This document shows positions 1 to 12,324 of a stretch of 64,000 bases of DNA, one piece after another. Made by a program: the position numbers and the translations under genes. The stretch is from Lunularia cruciata (lineage: Eukaryota; Streptophyta; Marchantiopsida; Lunulariales; Lunulariaceae): contig OX419762.1 in assembly GCA_948567375.1 (NCBI GenBank), positions 30,954,608 through 31,018,607 of the forward strand. The letters are read 5' to 3'. The notes below the pieces were generated by a model that did not search any database, was not told the DNA's origin, and saw only the letters and a list, made by a program, of their open reading frames with translations. The first letter of the stretch is position 1; every line of letters starts with the position of its first letter.

Positions 1-1374
1 ACCAACGCTCTAAAGTCAGCACCTCACACAAACATGGTGCACAAACAAGAAACAAAAAATAGAGAGGATCCAACCATAAAAAGTCTAAATGAAACCCTCC
101 ATCTCATAAATCAACACCGGACTAACTCTACCACCATTTGGTATTTGATATAGTAGTGTCTACCTACTTCTAAGCTACTAAGATCACCAAGAATAAAATC
201 AAACTAACTCTCCTAGCCAAAGCTACATGTGTATAGGTATTAGTGGAATAGTCATTATGATAACAAGTGAAGGTGAACCAATTGGCTTGGGCACTAGTCT
301 AGGAACCAAAGATCTAGAATTCTAACCTTGTTGCATACAATCTAGAATGGTGGAGAGACTTTGCCAAATGGTGACCAAAAACTCATCTAAAGTAGCTAAT
401 TTTACACTAGATTTTGCCAAATGATGACAAAAAGCTCATGTAAACTAGCTAGCCTCACACCAATGAGTTGGCTCTTACAGGCTTTCATAGCCTTTCTAGC
501 CCATAGCTCTATGCCTTAAAGCCTCTAAATGCCAAATATTGAACCCTCTCCAAATTTTGCCAACCTTCACCCGACTTTGGCTAACTCAAGCACTAGCTAG
601 GACACTTTGAGGAAAATCTTCCAATTGTAGTTGACCTCCACCAATCTAACACACCTCTCCTATGGTTGGTTGATGGCAATTCCTCTGCTAAATTCCAACT
701 TGAGCCAAATCAATATGATGGGATCTCCAAATGCCTAATTCAAGGAGATGGGTCCCAATTCTACCTTCAATTTTATACTATGAGCTTAATTTGTACCAAA
801 TTGACCTCAATTTCACCTCTTGGGTTCAAATAGAACACCCATTGTCCCAAATTGATTGTATTCTCAAAAATTTGGCACATCGTATGCCCCATTGCCAAAT
901 CTACATCAAAGTGCACAAAGCTTTTGCACACAATCACTCTTAGAAAAATTTGAATCATAATAAATATACCAAAAATCAACCAAACTTGGAGATACCACCA
1001 ACATCGTTAGTTCTTGCACTTGATTTCCCTCTAATTCCCACCTCTTTGATGTAATCAATTCATTCTTTCACTCAAATCAGATTGGTACTCAACCCTTCAC
1101 TAAACACTCTACCAACAATTGGACATTGATTACAATCAAACCATACCCACTCTAGTTAAGAGATTCAAGGTGACACTCACCGGTCTCTATCTACCATAGC
1201 CAAGAACTTGAGGGCTCAACATCAAAGAAGTGAGCTCTTTGGATCTGCACTTTGAAGGAATACCCATTTGCTTGATCTAGGTCTCCAACCCTTATGGCAC
1301 CATTGATTGCACATCTAATGGTGCAAATAATGCAATTGATTGTGGGTCCTACCATGTGATCAATAGCCCTAACA
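1..1374 (-). repeat. Ty3/gypsy LTR, reverse orientation, cut by window edge
   Basis: On the minus strand this reads as the same long terminal repeat seen at about 47904-49655 and 51852-53573. Shared landmarks include the opening TGTTAGGGCTATTGATCAC, a block about a tree of 'protein-poor' AT-rich sequence, and the 'TTTGTGTGAGGTGC' block next to the left window edge. The LTR start is at 1374; the other end lies outside the window. No coding potential; short open stretches here are chance. Confidence 0.82.
267..335 (+). promoter_or_regulatory. tRNA-like antisense segment in the LTR (possible Pol III A/B boxes)
   Basis: Antisense to the LTR, this stretch has a tRNA-sized segment that recurs in the two other LTR copies (see 48975-49048 and 52880-52951). 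The A-box-like part is TGAACCAATTGG here; the B-box-like part has decayed in this copy. Whether it was ever transcribed by RNA polymerase III is inference. Confidence 0.3.
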
Positions 1375-1480
1375 TAAAATTAGACCGCCAACAAGTAGTC
1401 CATGAGTAACTACCAACATACTTATGACTACCAACACTACCACTCTAGCATCCAAGCAACCTAGCATTGGCACCACAAAT
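1375..1480 (-). mobile_element. 3' internal end of the reverse-strand gypsy element
   Basis: Read on the minus strand, this matches the segment immediately upstream of the LTRs at 47810-47903 and 51590-51671 ('GCACCAAAGCTA..TTGCTTGGA' followed by 'GTGGTAGTGTTGG'). It is the last ~100 bp of gypsy internal sequence. At about 1480 the element stops abruptly and joins a different repeat, so it is truncated. Confidence 0.65.
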
Positions 1481-1484
1481 GTAA

Positions 1485-1720
1485 TGTCAGCCTTTGAATT
1501 GATTATGAAGTTTTCAAGGTGTTTTGGCCTTTGTCATATTAGTAAAAGTACTCTTTTGGTGACACTTCTATCTAATCTACTTAGACCATCATATATAAAA
1601 TCCTTCTAGATATTACCAAGCCAATTTCCACCTCTAGATAATATGTCTAACTAATAGTATTATAATAGCTTGGTATTGTATTACCAAAGCTCTCAACACC
1701 AACTGCCAATGAAGTAATTA
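1485..1720 (-). repeat. Fragment of the LTR family found as a solo LTR at 42451-43193
   Basis: On the minus strand it resembles the first ~150 bp of the solo LTR at 42451-43193: GGTAATACC-like start, 'ATTATCTAGAGGTGG', 'ATTGGCTTGGTAA', then 'GGTGTCACCAAAAGAGTAC'. It is a diverged partial copy sitting between gypsy and Helitron remains. Confidence 0.6.
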
Positions 1721-1780
1721 AGGAATCTCCTTATAAACAATGTTCTTGGTGGTGAACTTTCTATGTCCAAGATTGATTGA

Positions 1781-2023
1781 TCATTGCTGGGCTTGATGAA
1801 GACCCGTACTCCTTAGAACAATCAAGAACAATTGAGCACCATAAAGTTGACCTTGCTTGATGATAGGCTTGGGCAGGTAGACGAATGACTTATCCAAAGA
1901 TTGACCTTGGCTCTTGTTAATGGTCATAGAAAATGTTAGGTTCAAAGGGAATTTCTTCCTTTGAATCATCACCAAAATGATGTTGTTGGTTGGTGATAGC
2001 TTGAGATGTGAGATAGTACTCAC
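1781..2023 (-). pseudogene. Helitron PIF1-like helicase, C-terminal fragment
   Basis: The 80-codon stretch contains the run FPLNLTFSMTINKSQGQSL followed by VYLPKPI and GQLYGA. This is the hallmark of the last helicase motifs of Helitron RepHel/PIF1 proteins (family form: FAMTINKSQGQ..., YLP.PVF.HGQLYVA.SR). Those helicases unwind DNA during rolling-circle transposition. Only this C-terminal piece survives; the expected VALSRV is altered to GAQLFL. The N-terminal part of the same protein type lies at 4694-4356, also on the minus strand, so both probably come from one element split by tandem-repeat expansion. Confidence 0.75.
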
Positions 2024-2439
2024 TCTCTCTTATTGACTCAAAGGAGAATCCCACAATCAATAGTAATCTTGAATATAAACTTCACTTGCATTTTATGTCC
2101 ATTAATCAAACCGTTTGTAGTGTTGAGATCTCTCATGAGTATAATGGAGGAAATCCTCAATCATGGCACTTGAAAATTCTTTCTAAAGTGTGCCAGCTTT
2201 GTCATGTGCACTTAGAGCACAAATGATGGTAAAGAATCATAAATTTGATGTGAAAATTGATGTGATATTTCCTCCTAAAGAGTCTCCAAATGCTCTTCAA
2301 TTGAGAGATAATTTTCCAAGCAATTTTAGTAGTGCAAAATGTAGAATGAGTCACTTCTTCAATCATCTTGAGGTCCAAGAAACTTGTGGCACCATGTACT
2401 TTACATTTTGGCAGCAAAAGGAGAAGCCAATGCCAATTT

Positions 2440-2660
2440 TTGTGACCTCAAAAGCAAAGCTCCACATTACATGCATGAGGTTATTATTGTTCCAACAAAG
2501 TTATCTTCCATTGAACCATCTTAGGGAGCAAGTAGTAACGGATCAATTTGGAGTTGTTGTTTGATAATAGTGACTTTGATTCCAAAGCAATTTCAATTAA
2601 TTTTTCAAGCATGTACTCCAATCACATTGCATTGACATTGAAGAGGTATGCTATTGAATG
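2440..2660 (+). repeat. Duplicated block, copy 1 (second copy 4830-5020)
   Basis: About 200 bp, from 'GTTATTATTGTTCCAA' through 'GATCAATTTGGAG' to 'TTGACATTGAAGAGG', recurs in direct orientation at 4830-5020 with scattered substitutions. In both places it precedes an array of ~485-bp units and then ~95-bp units. A segment of roughly 2.4 kb was therefore duplicated in tandem. Open frames at 2190-2748 are not recognisable. Confidence 0.6.
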
Positions 2661-2810
2661 TTGGGGGAAAAATCTTAAGAATGTGGCATGGAAGTCTAAA
2701 AATTTAGTGACTCACAATGAGATGCTTGTCTTGGGTAAGGTTTTATAAAATATACCAATAGTAGGTAGCATATGCATTTCAAGATATTGGAATTAAAATA
2801 AATAAAACCA

Positions 2811-3570
2811 GTTTAAGGAGATATACACTAGCATGAACAATATATAAGGCCTTTGAAAGGAGCAATGCTAGTGTTTGACCATGACTTTGTGTTTGGAAGC
2901 ATTGAAGGTCATTGAATGACCTCCAAGAATGAACAACCAACCCTAATTACAATGTTGATTGGATGAACACATCTTCAAAGGAAGCAACACCTCTCATCTT
3001 CCCATCCCTTTTATCTTTCAAAAAAACTAGTACAAACTTCCAAACACAACAATGGTAGAATTTATGCTTCAATCATAAGAGATATTAGAATCAAACAAGT
3101 ACCAATTTTCAAATTGAGAGCTTAAAATCTTTCATTTGAGAAGTCTTAGGATTGTTCTTGCTATTTTGGAAGTTAAAAATCTGCCTAAACTAATTGATGC
3201 TACCCGTGTACCACCTCATATTGAGAAAAGATGGAAAGGAAAACTACTAAGTATATTTCTAAAAGAATTATGCAAGAATCATCCTTGGAGAAAGAATTTA
3301 AGGAGATATACATTTGCATGAACTATATGTAAAGACTTTGAAAGAAGAAATGTTAGTGTTTGACCATTACTATGTGTTTGCAAGAATTAAAGTTCAATGA
3401 AAACTCCAAGAACTAACTCACTAGACCTTTCTGAAATATTGATTAGATAATTGGACACATCTTCAAGGATGAAATGCCTTTGATCTTCCATTATGCTTTA
3501 CCTTTCTATACACCGGTTTTAACTTCCAAAAAAACAATTTCAAGAAACCATATGTTAATCATCTTATTTA
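2811..3570 (+). repeat. ~485-bp repeat units, first array
   Basis: The landmark AAGGAGATATACA..GCATGAAC occurs at 2815 and 3300, spacing 485 bp. Between landmarks come a CTTTGAAAGG block, 'GTGTTTGACCAT', 'GATTGGATGAACACATCTTCAA' in shorter form, and an open stretch reading ILEVKNLPKLID and IEKRWKGK. The second array is at 5040-6690. No function is recognised for the encoded peptide. Confidence 0.7.
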
Positions 3571-3719
3571 TCAGTTCTCCTTGATGCTAACCAATCTCCC
3601 AATAGCCTTAGTACTATAGTCTTCTACTCAAAGCCCAAAATATTGCATTGATGTCTAAATAAGATCCCTAAAAGCACTTAAATATATTGTACAACCAGAA
3701 CTGATAATCAACTATACCT

Positions 3720-4060
3720 TGATAGCTTTGTATTTCATTACATCTATCTCTATAATGGGAGCTAGAGTTGAGGTGCAACCACATCCATTCTCAAATGAGG
3801 GCTAGAGTTGAAGTGCAATTGTGTGTAGGTTATGTCTAAATTTTGAAATCATACCTCTCAACAAGAAAATAAGTATTGTAGTAACTATAACTTGATAGCT
3901 TGTCAATGTATTACATCCATCTCTATAGTAGGAGCTAGAATTAATGAAGAATCATGTGCAAGCTATGTCCAACTTCTGAAATCATACCCCTCATTAGGAA
4001 AATAGCTATTGTAGTGTGTACTATGGGAGACCAAATCTATTGAGAAACCTTGGAGTAGTT
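3720..4060 (+). repeat. ~95-180-bp repeat units, first array
   Basis: Diverged units with the core 'CTTGATAGCTTG', 'TATTACATCCATCTCTA', 'GGAGCTAGA' and 'CTCA..AGGAAAATA' recur here. The same unit forms the cleaner array at 6840-7340. Confidence 0.6.
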
Positions 4061-4355
4061 GATTATAATAGATTTTTTTTTTGCATATTAGTAGGTTTAA
4101 GGGTTTAGTTAAGGGTTTCTAGATTTTAGAGTAAGTTAGAGTAAATATATCAAAATCAAAGAATAAAACCAGTTTGCACATTTGGAGCTTTAGATCTTTC
4201 ATTTGAGACCTCTTTCAACACAATTTGTTTAGAAACCTAACAAGAGTTGATTCTAAAGAAATAATTTATCATATTTGCTTACTCTAAATCTGGCATTCAT
4301 CAATGTAGATGAGCATAAAAATCTCTTTATAGATGGAAGCATGAAGCAAGCACAT

Positions 4356-4694
4356 TTATAAGCTTATAAGACTTGACATAGGAGTTAACTTTGAGGATGT
4401 GGTATATGAGCGCCGCCAAAACTTAAACAATGTAGGAGGAATGTTCATCTCATCCCACTCTAAACTCACTGGCCTGATCAATATCATAAAAAAAACTTGG
4501 GCATAGGAAGGAATGGTTTCAATATCCGCTTCTAATGTTATGCTTTTATGGTAGATTTGGCCATGAATCCTAAAATAATATAGCCCTTGGACATTGTCTT
4601 CTTTGGTCTTAACATTTGCCTTGGAGCTTCCCATGGCAAAGGGCCACATTGAATTGGTGGATGCAATCTTTGAAGTTAGTTGACTTGAAACCAT
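4356..4694 (-). pseudogene. Helitron-like N-terminal region fragment
   Basis: The minus-strand frame reads YYFRIHGQIYHKSITLEAD, then IPSYAQVFFM. This matches the Helitron helicase-like N-terminal region, which usually has FRVHGQIYH.IGSL....KFAQLYIYD. About 110 codons survive, with no Rep HUH motif in the window. In a live element this protein drives rolling-circle transposition; here it is a relic between repeat arrays, in the same orientation as the helicase fragment at 2023-1781. Confidence 0.65.
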
Positions 4695-4829
4695 CTTTCA
4701 GATAATAGTCACAAAGGAGTGTAGTGATCTTGTAGGGAGAAAGGACAACCTTGCACTTTTGGTAGCCAAAAGAGAAGCTAAAGACTACTCTTGTGGTCTT
4801 AGAACAAAAATTTGGAGCTCCATAGTAGG

Positions 4830-5020
4830 TTCATGATGTATCTATTATTCCAATAAATTTGTCCTTGATTGGACCATCCTAAAGAGCACATAATAATGGA
4901 TCAATTTGGAGCTATTTTTTGAGAATATAGACTTCAATTCCAAAGTAATTTCTATTAGTTTTGCAAGCATGCCGCACAATCATGTTGCAGTGACATTTAA
5001 GAGGCATATTGTTGGAACTT
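4830..5020 (+). repeat. Duplicated block, copy 2
   Basis: Direct copy of 2440-2660: 'GATCAATTTGGAGCTATTT' and 'TTCCAAAGTAATTTCTATTAG' align with the first block. It marks the start of the second duplicated segment. Confidence 0.6.
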
Positions 5021-5039
5021 GGAAGTGTAATCTTAATGC

Positions 5040-6690
5040 GACCACCTATTCAATTCAATGCATCAAAATAGAGTGGTTGAATTGATGGACCAGACCTTGT
5101 CTACCATGTTGATTGGATGAACATATCTTCAAGGATGCAATGCCTATGATCTTCCCATGCCCTTTATCTTTCAGCACATAGGTTTGAATTTCCAAACAAA
5201 AACAATGACAAGAAACCCTACTTCAATCATAAAGGACATTGGAATGAAACAAATAAAACCAATTTGCACATCTAGAGGTTTAGATGTATCATTTGAGAAG
5301 ACTTGAGACTATTCTTATTATTTTTGAAATTATGAATTTTCCTATATGTATTGACATTGCCATTGTACCACCTCACATGGAGAAAAGATTGAAAGGGAAA
5401 ATATCAAGTAGATTGCCTAAGAATTAAGCAAGAATCAACCAAGGAGAAAGACTTTAAGGAGATATGCATTGGCATGAATTATTTGTAAGGACTTTGAAAG
5501 GTGCAATATCAATTTTTTACCATGATTGTGTGTTTAAAAGCATTGAAGTTCAATGAACAACCTCCAAGAATTAACTCACTAGACCTTATCTGCAATGTTG
5601 ATTGGATGAACATGTGTTCAAGGATGAATGCCTTTGATCTTCATGTCTTCTTTATCTTTAAATTCCAAACACAACAATGATTGGAAACCTTGCTTCAATC
5701 AATAAGGACATTGGAATCAAACAAGTAAAACCAATTTAAACATCTAGAGCTTTAGATCTATCTTTTGAAACACCTTGAGACTATTTTGGCTATTTTGGAA
5801 GTTAAGAATCTGCCTACACTAATTGATGTTGCTATTGTACAACCTGGTATTGAGAAAAGATGGAAAGAGAAAATACCAAGTCGATTACCAAAAAACATTA
5901 CAAGAATCAACCAAGAAGAATCATTTAAGGAGATACACACAAACATGAATAACTTGTAAGGACTTTAAAAAGAGCAATGTCAATGTTTGACCATTACAAT
6001 ATGTTTGCAAGCATTGAAGTTTAGTGAAAGACCTTTGAGAATCAATTCACCATACCCTATCTACGATGTTCATTGAATGAAGATATCTTTAAGGATGAAA
6101 TGACTCTAATCTTCCTATTTCCTTTATTGCTCAACTCAACAATTTGAACTTCCAAAGTCAAAAAACGACCATAAACCCTACTTCAATCATCAAGGATATC
6201 AAAATCAAACAAATAAAACTAGTTTGCATATCTAAAGCTTCAAATCTATCAGTTGAGAAGTCTTGAGACTCTTTTGGCTATATTGGAAGTTAAGAATTTG
6301 CTTATACTAATTGATGTTGCCAATGTGAGGTGATACAATGGCACATTGAGAAAAAATAGAAAGAAAAAATATTAGATAAATTGCCATAATTATCAAGCAG
6401 AAAGAATTTAAGGAATGGTATACCGACATGAACAATAATAAGGACTTTGAAATGAGCAATGTTAATGTCTAACCATTGTTTGTTTTTGTGTGTTTTGCAA
6501 TCATTAAATTTAAGTGAACAACTTCCAGAAATGAATTCACTAGACCCTATTTGCAATGTTGATTGGATGAACAGATCTTCAAAGATGAAATTCCTTTGAT
6601 CTTCCCAGCTCGTGTATCTTTCAATACACCAGGTTTTTACTTCCAAACATAACAATGTGAGTAAACCCTACTTCAATCATCTCATGATAT
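5040..6690 (+). repeat. ~475-485-bp repeat units, second array (about three units)
   Basis: The AAGGAGATA landmark falls at 5456, 5927 and 6410, spacings 471 and 483 bp. Each unit includes a 55-65 codon open stretch whose best copy (5765-5959) reads LAILEVKNLPTLIDV, IEKRWKEKIPSRLPKN and SFKEIHTNMNNL. The same peptide is visible at 3136-3321 and, with stops, near 5290-5480 and 6250-6420. The peptide is not recognised. Confidence 0.7.
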
Positions 6691-6839
6691 CTTCACTAAT
6701 GCTAACCAATCTCTCAATAGCCCTGGTCATGCAAGCTTCTTCTTCAAAGCCCAAAATATGGCACAAATGGAATCAATGATTAAAGAAAATCCTTGAAAGT
6801 GCTACAAAAACAATGTAGCAAAAACAGATAATAAACTTC

Positions 6840-7340
6840 ACCTTAATAGCTTAACAGCTTGGTTTTATAATACATCCATCTTTACGGCAAGGGCTAGAGT
6901 TGAGGTGTTCAACCACAGGCAAGTAATGTCTTACGTCTGAAATCATGTTTCTCATCAGTAAAATAAGTGTTGTAATAACTACACCTTAATAGCTTGGTAT
7001 TGTAGTACATCCATCTCTACAATAGGGGCTAGAGCTGACGTGTTTCTCATCAGGAAAATAAGTATTGTAATAATTACACCTTAATAGCTTCGTATTGTAT
7101 TACATCCATCTCTACAACAGGGGCTAGAGCTGACATTTTTCTCATCAGGAAAATAAGTATTTTAATAACTATACCTTAATAACTTGGTATTGTATTACAT
7201 CCATCTCTACAATAGGGGCTAGAGATGAGGTGCAACTGAGTCTACGTTATATTCCATTTCCATACGGCAAGGGCTAGAGTTGAGGTGCAACCACAGGCAA
7301 GTTATGTCTTACTTCTGAAATCATTCTTCTCATTAGGAAA
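6840..7340 (+). repeat. 95-bp tandem repeat array
   Basis: The phrase ACACCTTAATAGCTT starts at 6981, 7076 and (as ATACCTTAATAACTT) 7171, an exact 95-bp period. Each unit also has 'GTATTGTATTACATCCATCT', 'GGGGCTAGAGCTGA' in shorter form and 'CTCATCAGGAAAATAAGTA'. It is satellite-like, with no coding content. Confidence 0.8.
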
Positions 7341-7430
7341 AATAACTATGATAGTGTGCATCTAGGAAGATGAAATCTGTTGAAAAACCTAGGAGAAACT
7401 AATTGTAATTGTAATAAAAATCATTTAGTA

Positions 7431-9620
7431 TATTAGGAATATAAAGGTATTCAGATATACACTATTGCGATATGCACTATCCAATATGCTTTGCTCGTCT
7501 TCCCTTGTTCTCTAAATGATGTCATATTTCCAGTGCTCTTACTCATACATCTTACACTATTTTTGTTTCCTTACTCTCAGATCGTCCTTGACTTGCAATT
7601 TCAATAATTTTACTTGTCTCTCAACTCCTGTTTTCAATGTTTGTAATTTGGCTCGTTAAGTTGCCATTTCTTCCTGTTTATTTTATTTCTCTTCTTAAGT
7701 GGGTGTTCTATCTCCATTTCTAGAAAACATGCATCTCAGATTTACATGTTGTTATTAAATTGTTTCCAACTGACCTTTACCTAGGCTGTCATTCGATTCA
7801 ATGATGTTCGTTTCTCTATACATGGTGTCATGTTTCTGCTAATACAATACATACAACTAGGATATGAGTGTTGCTATTCCATCGCTTCCAAGTTACATTT
7901 CCTTATGCTTTAATTCGATAAGATGTTTATTACCTTGTTTACATTGCATATCACATATCGTGCATAGCATTTGCATTCGATGAATTTTGAATCTCCCGTT
8001 TGATGAATGGCTTCTGTCCCCATTTCTTTCTCTCAATTTCTCTATATATGTTGCATTGTACACTAACGCTATGCTTCCATCTCAACCAAGATACCGTACT
8101 CTCTTCTTCCACTTAGCTCCACCTCACATTGTGTTCTGTTTTTTATGGTTCATATACATGATTTCTGCCCAAAATTCCGCTTTCAGATTACTTAATTATT
8201 TTAGTCTTGCTTAGTGGTCTTCGATTGCATGTTGTGCGCTATTTCGTTACATGCTTTGCTTAGCGATAACATGATATATCACAGTTCTCGACTAGTATTG
8301 ATCATAAAATATATATTTTATATCCGTGCTTCGCTTTACATTCGATTGGTTAGATTAACTTCATTCCCTATCTCTACGCGGTCGCCGTTTTCCCTCATCT
8401 CCTAGATGGATTTAATACTATCTCGACTTGCACATGTCATGTTCACATTTCATCCGCACTTCATGTGCATTTAATGAATTCTCTGCTAGTAATGATAATA
8501 AACTATTTATATTACGCCCGTGCTTTGCTTTACCTTCGATGGGTTAAATTCATTTAATCTCGTAGACGGATTTAAATACTCATCTCGATTTGCACATATC
8601 ATGTGTACATTTCATCTGCACTTCATGCGCATTTAATGAGTTCTGGATCCCCTTCTTCGAACGGCTTCTGCTCTCATGTCCTCATATCCAGTTGTTTAAT
8701 TCCTTTCCGCCTTCGCATTCTCATCCCTCGTTCCTCAGACACCCAATTCACCAGAGGCTTCTCATTTGTCTGATACGTAGTGACCGAAAGCATTACGGCT
8801 TTGGCTCCTTGCTTAACGCTTCGCGCAGCCCTATATTGACTGCGAATATCGGTAAATGCTGCAGATTGGTGTTGTCATGAAATATAAATTACATGTCATG
8901 TAATTTGCGCTTCAAATTACATAAAACATGAGATACTTAAGGTTTTATGAATTCCTCGTTACCTGGAGTAGTATGTGTGACTCATTAGAGTCGAATTTGT
9001 CCTCAGTGGGTGTGGATTTACCGTTCTACGATCAGTTTTGGCACTCATTTCATGTCACCTTTTATGTCAAAAACAGTATTGGTTTCGGCAACTGCGTTGC
9101 ACCATTTGAGTGGCAGTGGTGAGAATCCTGAGGTGGTTCCCAAGTACAGTGACTGGCTTGGCTGCAAAAGGTACAATCCATGAGCCGAGATATTTTACAT
9201 GCTTGGTCGAAATTTAGACGAGCTTTTACCGCCAGATATGGTGGGTGTCAGCTTCCTCAGTGCAGGATGACTTCTTCGATCAGGCGTCACTAGGCATCTC
9301 GCAGCTTTTCCTGTGGCAAAGTTCAAGTCCCTCACTTTCATTAGTAGAATTTTCTCTTCCAAGAAGAGCTACCAATGTGCAATGAATAGTCAGCTTCTCG
9401 GACTCCATCTTGAGCTTAAGATCTGCTAACTACTCCTATTAGCTCATGCACGAATACCCTAAGCTCACATTGCATATAATTTGCATTGTGTTATCCGGCC
9501 TTCTGACTCTTTGTCCCAAAGAATCAAAAGGTTCTTTGGATTTTCGAGGCTTTATATTCATTGTTTCAAAGGATGAAGGAATATAATAGCGGGCGTGGAC
9601 GGGCATAAACATATTACCCA
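7431..9620. other. No gene recognised; one local tandem duplication
   Basis: Intergenic sequence with short chance frames only. One structure stands out: 8287-8480 and 8481-8642 are a tandem pair. Both halves run from CTAGTA.TGAT through 'CCGTGCTT.GCTTTAC.TTCGAT' to 'GCACTTCATG.GCATTTAATGA'. Confidence 0.6.
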
Positions 9621-12324
9621 CAAATTGAATGAGTTTTATAAACGTTTGTGATACCCAGTGATATTTAGCTATCCAGTCTATAAATACTGATTCACTCTAA
9701 GTTCATCGTAATCATATGTTTTCTTAAAGTTTAAGTTTAACGTAATTTCTTAAAGATAAAACTTCAGTCTGCAAGATAGAGTGAAAATGTTTTTAGAATT
9801 AATATGACATTGAACTCTGATCTCAAGGGCATTCAAGAAATACATAGCTCTAATCTCAAAGGCACTCAACAAGGTCCTAAAGTTAAAACTTTAATTTGCA
9901 AGGGAGAGTGGAAATTTCTCTAACATTGACATGATGTCTGACTATGATCTCCAAAGCACTCAGGATATACATCGCTCAACTTTAAAGGCATCAATAACTA
10001 CATGGTGCTCATCTAAAATATTGCTCATGGAACATAATGTGTAAGATGGATTGTGAGGAATAGTTTGCAGTCCAGAAGCAACTAAGTTAGTCACCCGGAA
10101 CTTGTTTCCAGGGTTTCTCTCTCAGATCCCAATAAGTCTTGTGCAGCATAACGAAAAAGTTTTCATATTTTGGGTGTCATTCTACGGGGATCTGACTGGT
10201 TCAATAGGACTTGGTCCTACAGACCGTAGATAAGAACTGGAGCCTTCCATTACAAAAGGGACCGACACACCTGCCACCATACATGTTCTTACGGGCTGTA
10301 TAGACTCTACATCACATATACGTTGAAACATCACATTATAGAATCTGCCATTTGCCATCTGCCGAGGAGGGAAATGACAGAATGTTTTTAACCATCTAAA
10401 CGTACAGATTTATGGTGTTATTTCCACTGCTAAGCCAGATCAAGCAAGAGTACTATCAAAAACTTGCAGTTTCAACTACTCAGGAAATTGATCCACATTT
10501 CAAAGTCGTTATGCAATATCCCAGGGCCGGGGAATGTCAATCAGCTATCCCTAACATCTTGAGCCGGGGTTTAAGTTCTAATAACTCGTATCGGGCAACA
10601 TCTAACATGTAACTTCCATATCCTCATCAGAGTCATAACCGTGAATCAAACGTGGATGATTCTTAAAAGTCCAGGACAATTCTAGCCGCAACCAACGAAC
10701 CATCCTACAGCTCTTACTCAGCTGGTGCTCCAATTCAGGAATTGCAAACTGGTCAGAAACTCCTGCCTTCCCGGTTGAAAATTCGAGAACGGACACTCTC
10801 CTAACCCCAACCTTTTGGACTGCTACCCTCTTGCACTTTGGTCGACCTTTACACCACTTAACGCTCCCATAAAGTGAAAGTACGTCCGGACCTGAGAGAG
10901 GGTCTATACAAACTCGAGCAAGTAATAATGAAACCCTAACCTATCCTTGCACCTGTAACGTCCTTACTTCTCACCAACTGCTAGAATAAGTTTAGTAACC
11001 TTCAGTAACGATAAGGCATACCAAAGCTCTTGCTAGGTCACGCGGATCATATGAGGAGACTCATGAGAAAACACAGATTCTTGCCAACATTAATCTGAAT
11101 TCTAAGAACAAAAGCTATCCGCCAATAAATCCTAAAGGGCAGCCATTTCCAGGACACTAACCCCGGTTTTCATTCTTGGCCTTCTGCATGCGCAATCATG
11201 AAGTCCTTGACCCTACGGCTGTAAGTTATTATCAAATGCACAAGAAAATCAGCAGCCTGCCAACACGTCTACCCGGTAAAGACCACATCTTGGGACTTCA
11301 ACCCTACAGGTAGAAGGAAGAATTGCATATCAGGTTTGAGCGACAGACAAACAAAGCTACTTGTGCTATCGAGCTCTCAAGCAAGGACTCCGATGACAAC
11401 GCATTAGTGCACTGTGAAGCAATCCAGACCGATGTATTAGGGTTATACGCATTAAAATCCCTATGTGCCAAATGAATGTGAAAACATGTATGACCTTGAA
11501 AAGGATTAATAAACGGAGAAGAAGCACGTCAAAGTTGGACAAGGTACAATGACGAGGTTGACTGCGAGCAAATGTGTACAACAGGAAAGTATTTCCTTCC
11601 AAAAGTACAACTAAAAAGCTACAGTTGATGGGAACAACAACAGCATTACGAGAAAATAGCAGGTGGTGACAAGAGAAAAACGCCTTTGGAGGCGACATGA
11701 CCTGGATACGATAACTGACACATGGGGAGAAACAGAAACTCAATCAAACGCAATTGACTCAAATGATTGAGTCGCACGTATGTGACTCCAAACTGTAGAA
11801 GAGAATTCTCTTGTGATCTCTCAAACAAGAATCTCAAAGATTCACACGAGGGGACGTATGTTATAGAATGCGAAGCAATCAACGGCATTGGCCTCATCAA
11901 TTCGCCTTGGAATTAACTCCGAAGGGTTTAAAGAGTCCAAACATGTATAATACTGATAGGATTGTGAATGTCGACCTTCTGTGACATGATCGAGCAGGAT
12001 GGTGCGCTGGTTTTAACCATGGTCAAAATGGACCTCGAAGAATTAACTGCGGTTAGCGGGCGGAATTTCGCCTTCTTCCTTCATAGACGCCATCCTGTAA
12101 GTACAAGACGAGTATGCGATACGTATTGTATCATCCAGAACGATTGGCAGCAGCATAGCAGTTAGATTTTAAAACAAAGAAATAATAATATAATACAAGG
12201 TAGGGTACTGTTTAATTAGTTAATTATCCTCTCACTTAAATAAACATTCGAACTTGCCTAAGTGTAATTGCTCTTTGTCAGAACCAGATGGGTAACACTC
12301 GCAAGAAAGGCAATATTAAATTTT
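9621..12324. other. No gene recognised; ~125-bp duplication and one possible exon relic
   Basis: Two similar segments, about 9750-9870 and 9885-9995, share 'AAAACTT.A.T.TGCAAG', 'GACAT...CTCTGATCTC' and 'CA.TACAT.GCTC'. A frame at 11968-12165 on the plus strand (MIEQDGALVLTMVKMDLEEL) stops at a GTAAGT donor-like site near 12097. It could be an exon relic, but no family is recognised. The long frames at 11366-11900 on the minus strand show no family. Confidence 0.4.

Noticed and set aside
11366-11900. Minus-strand frames of 125 and 84 codons
   Set aside because: No family resemblance and no splice or start support.
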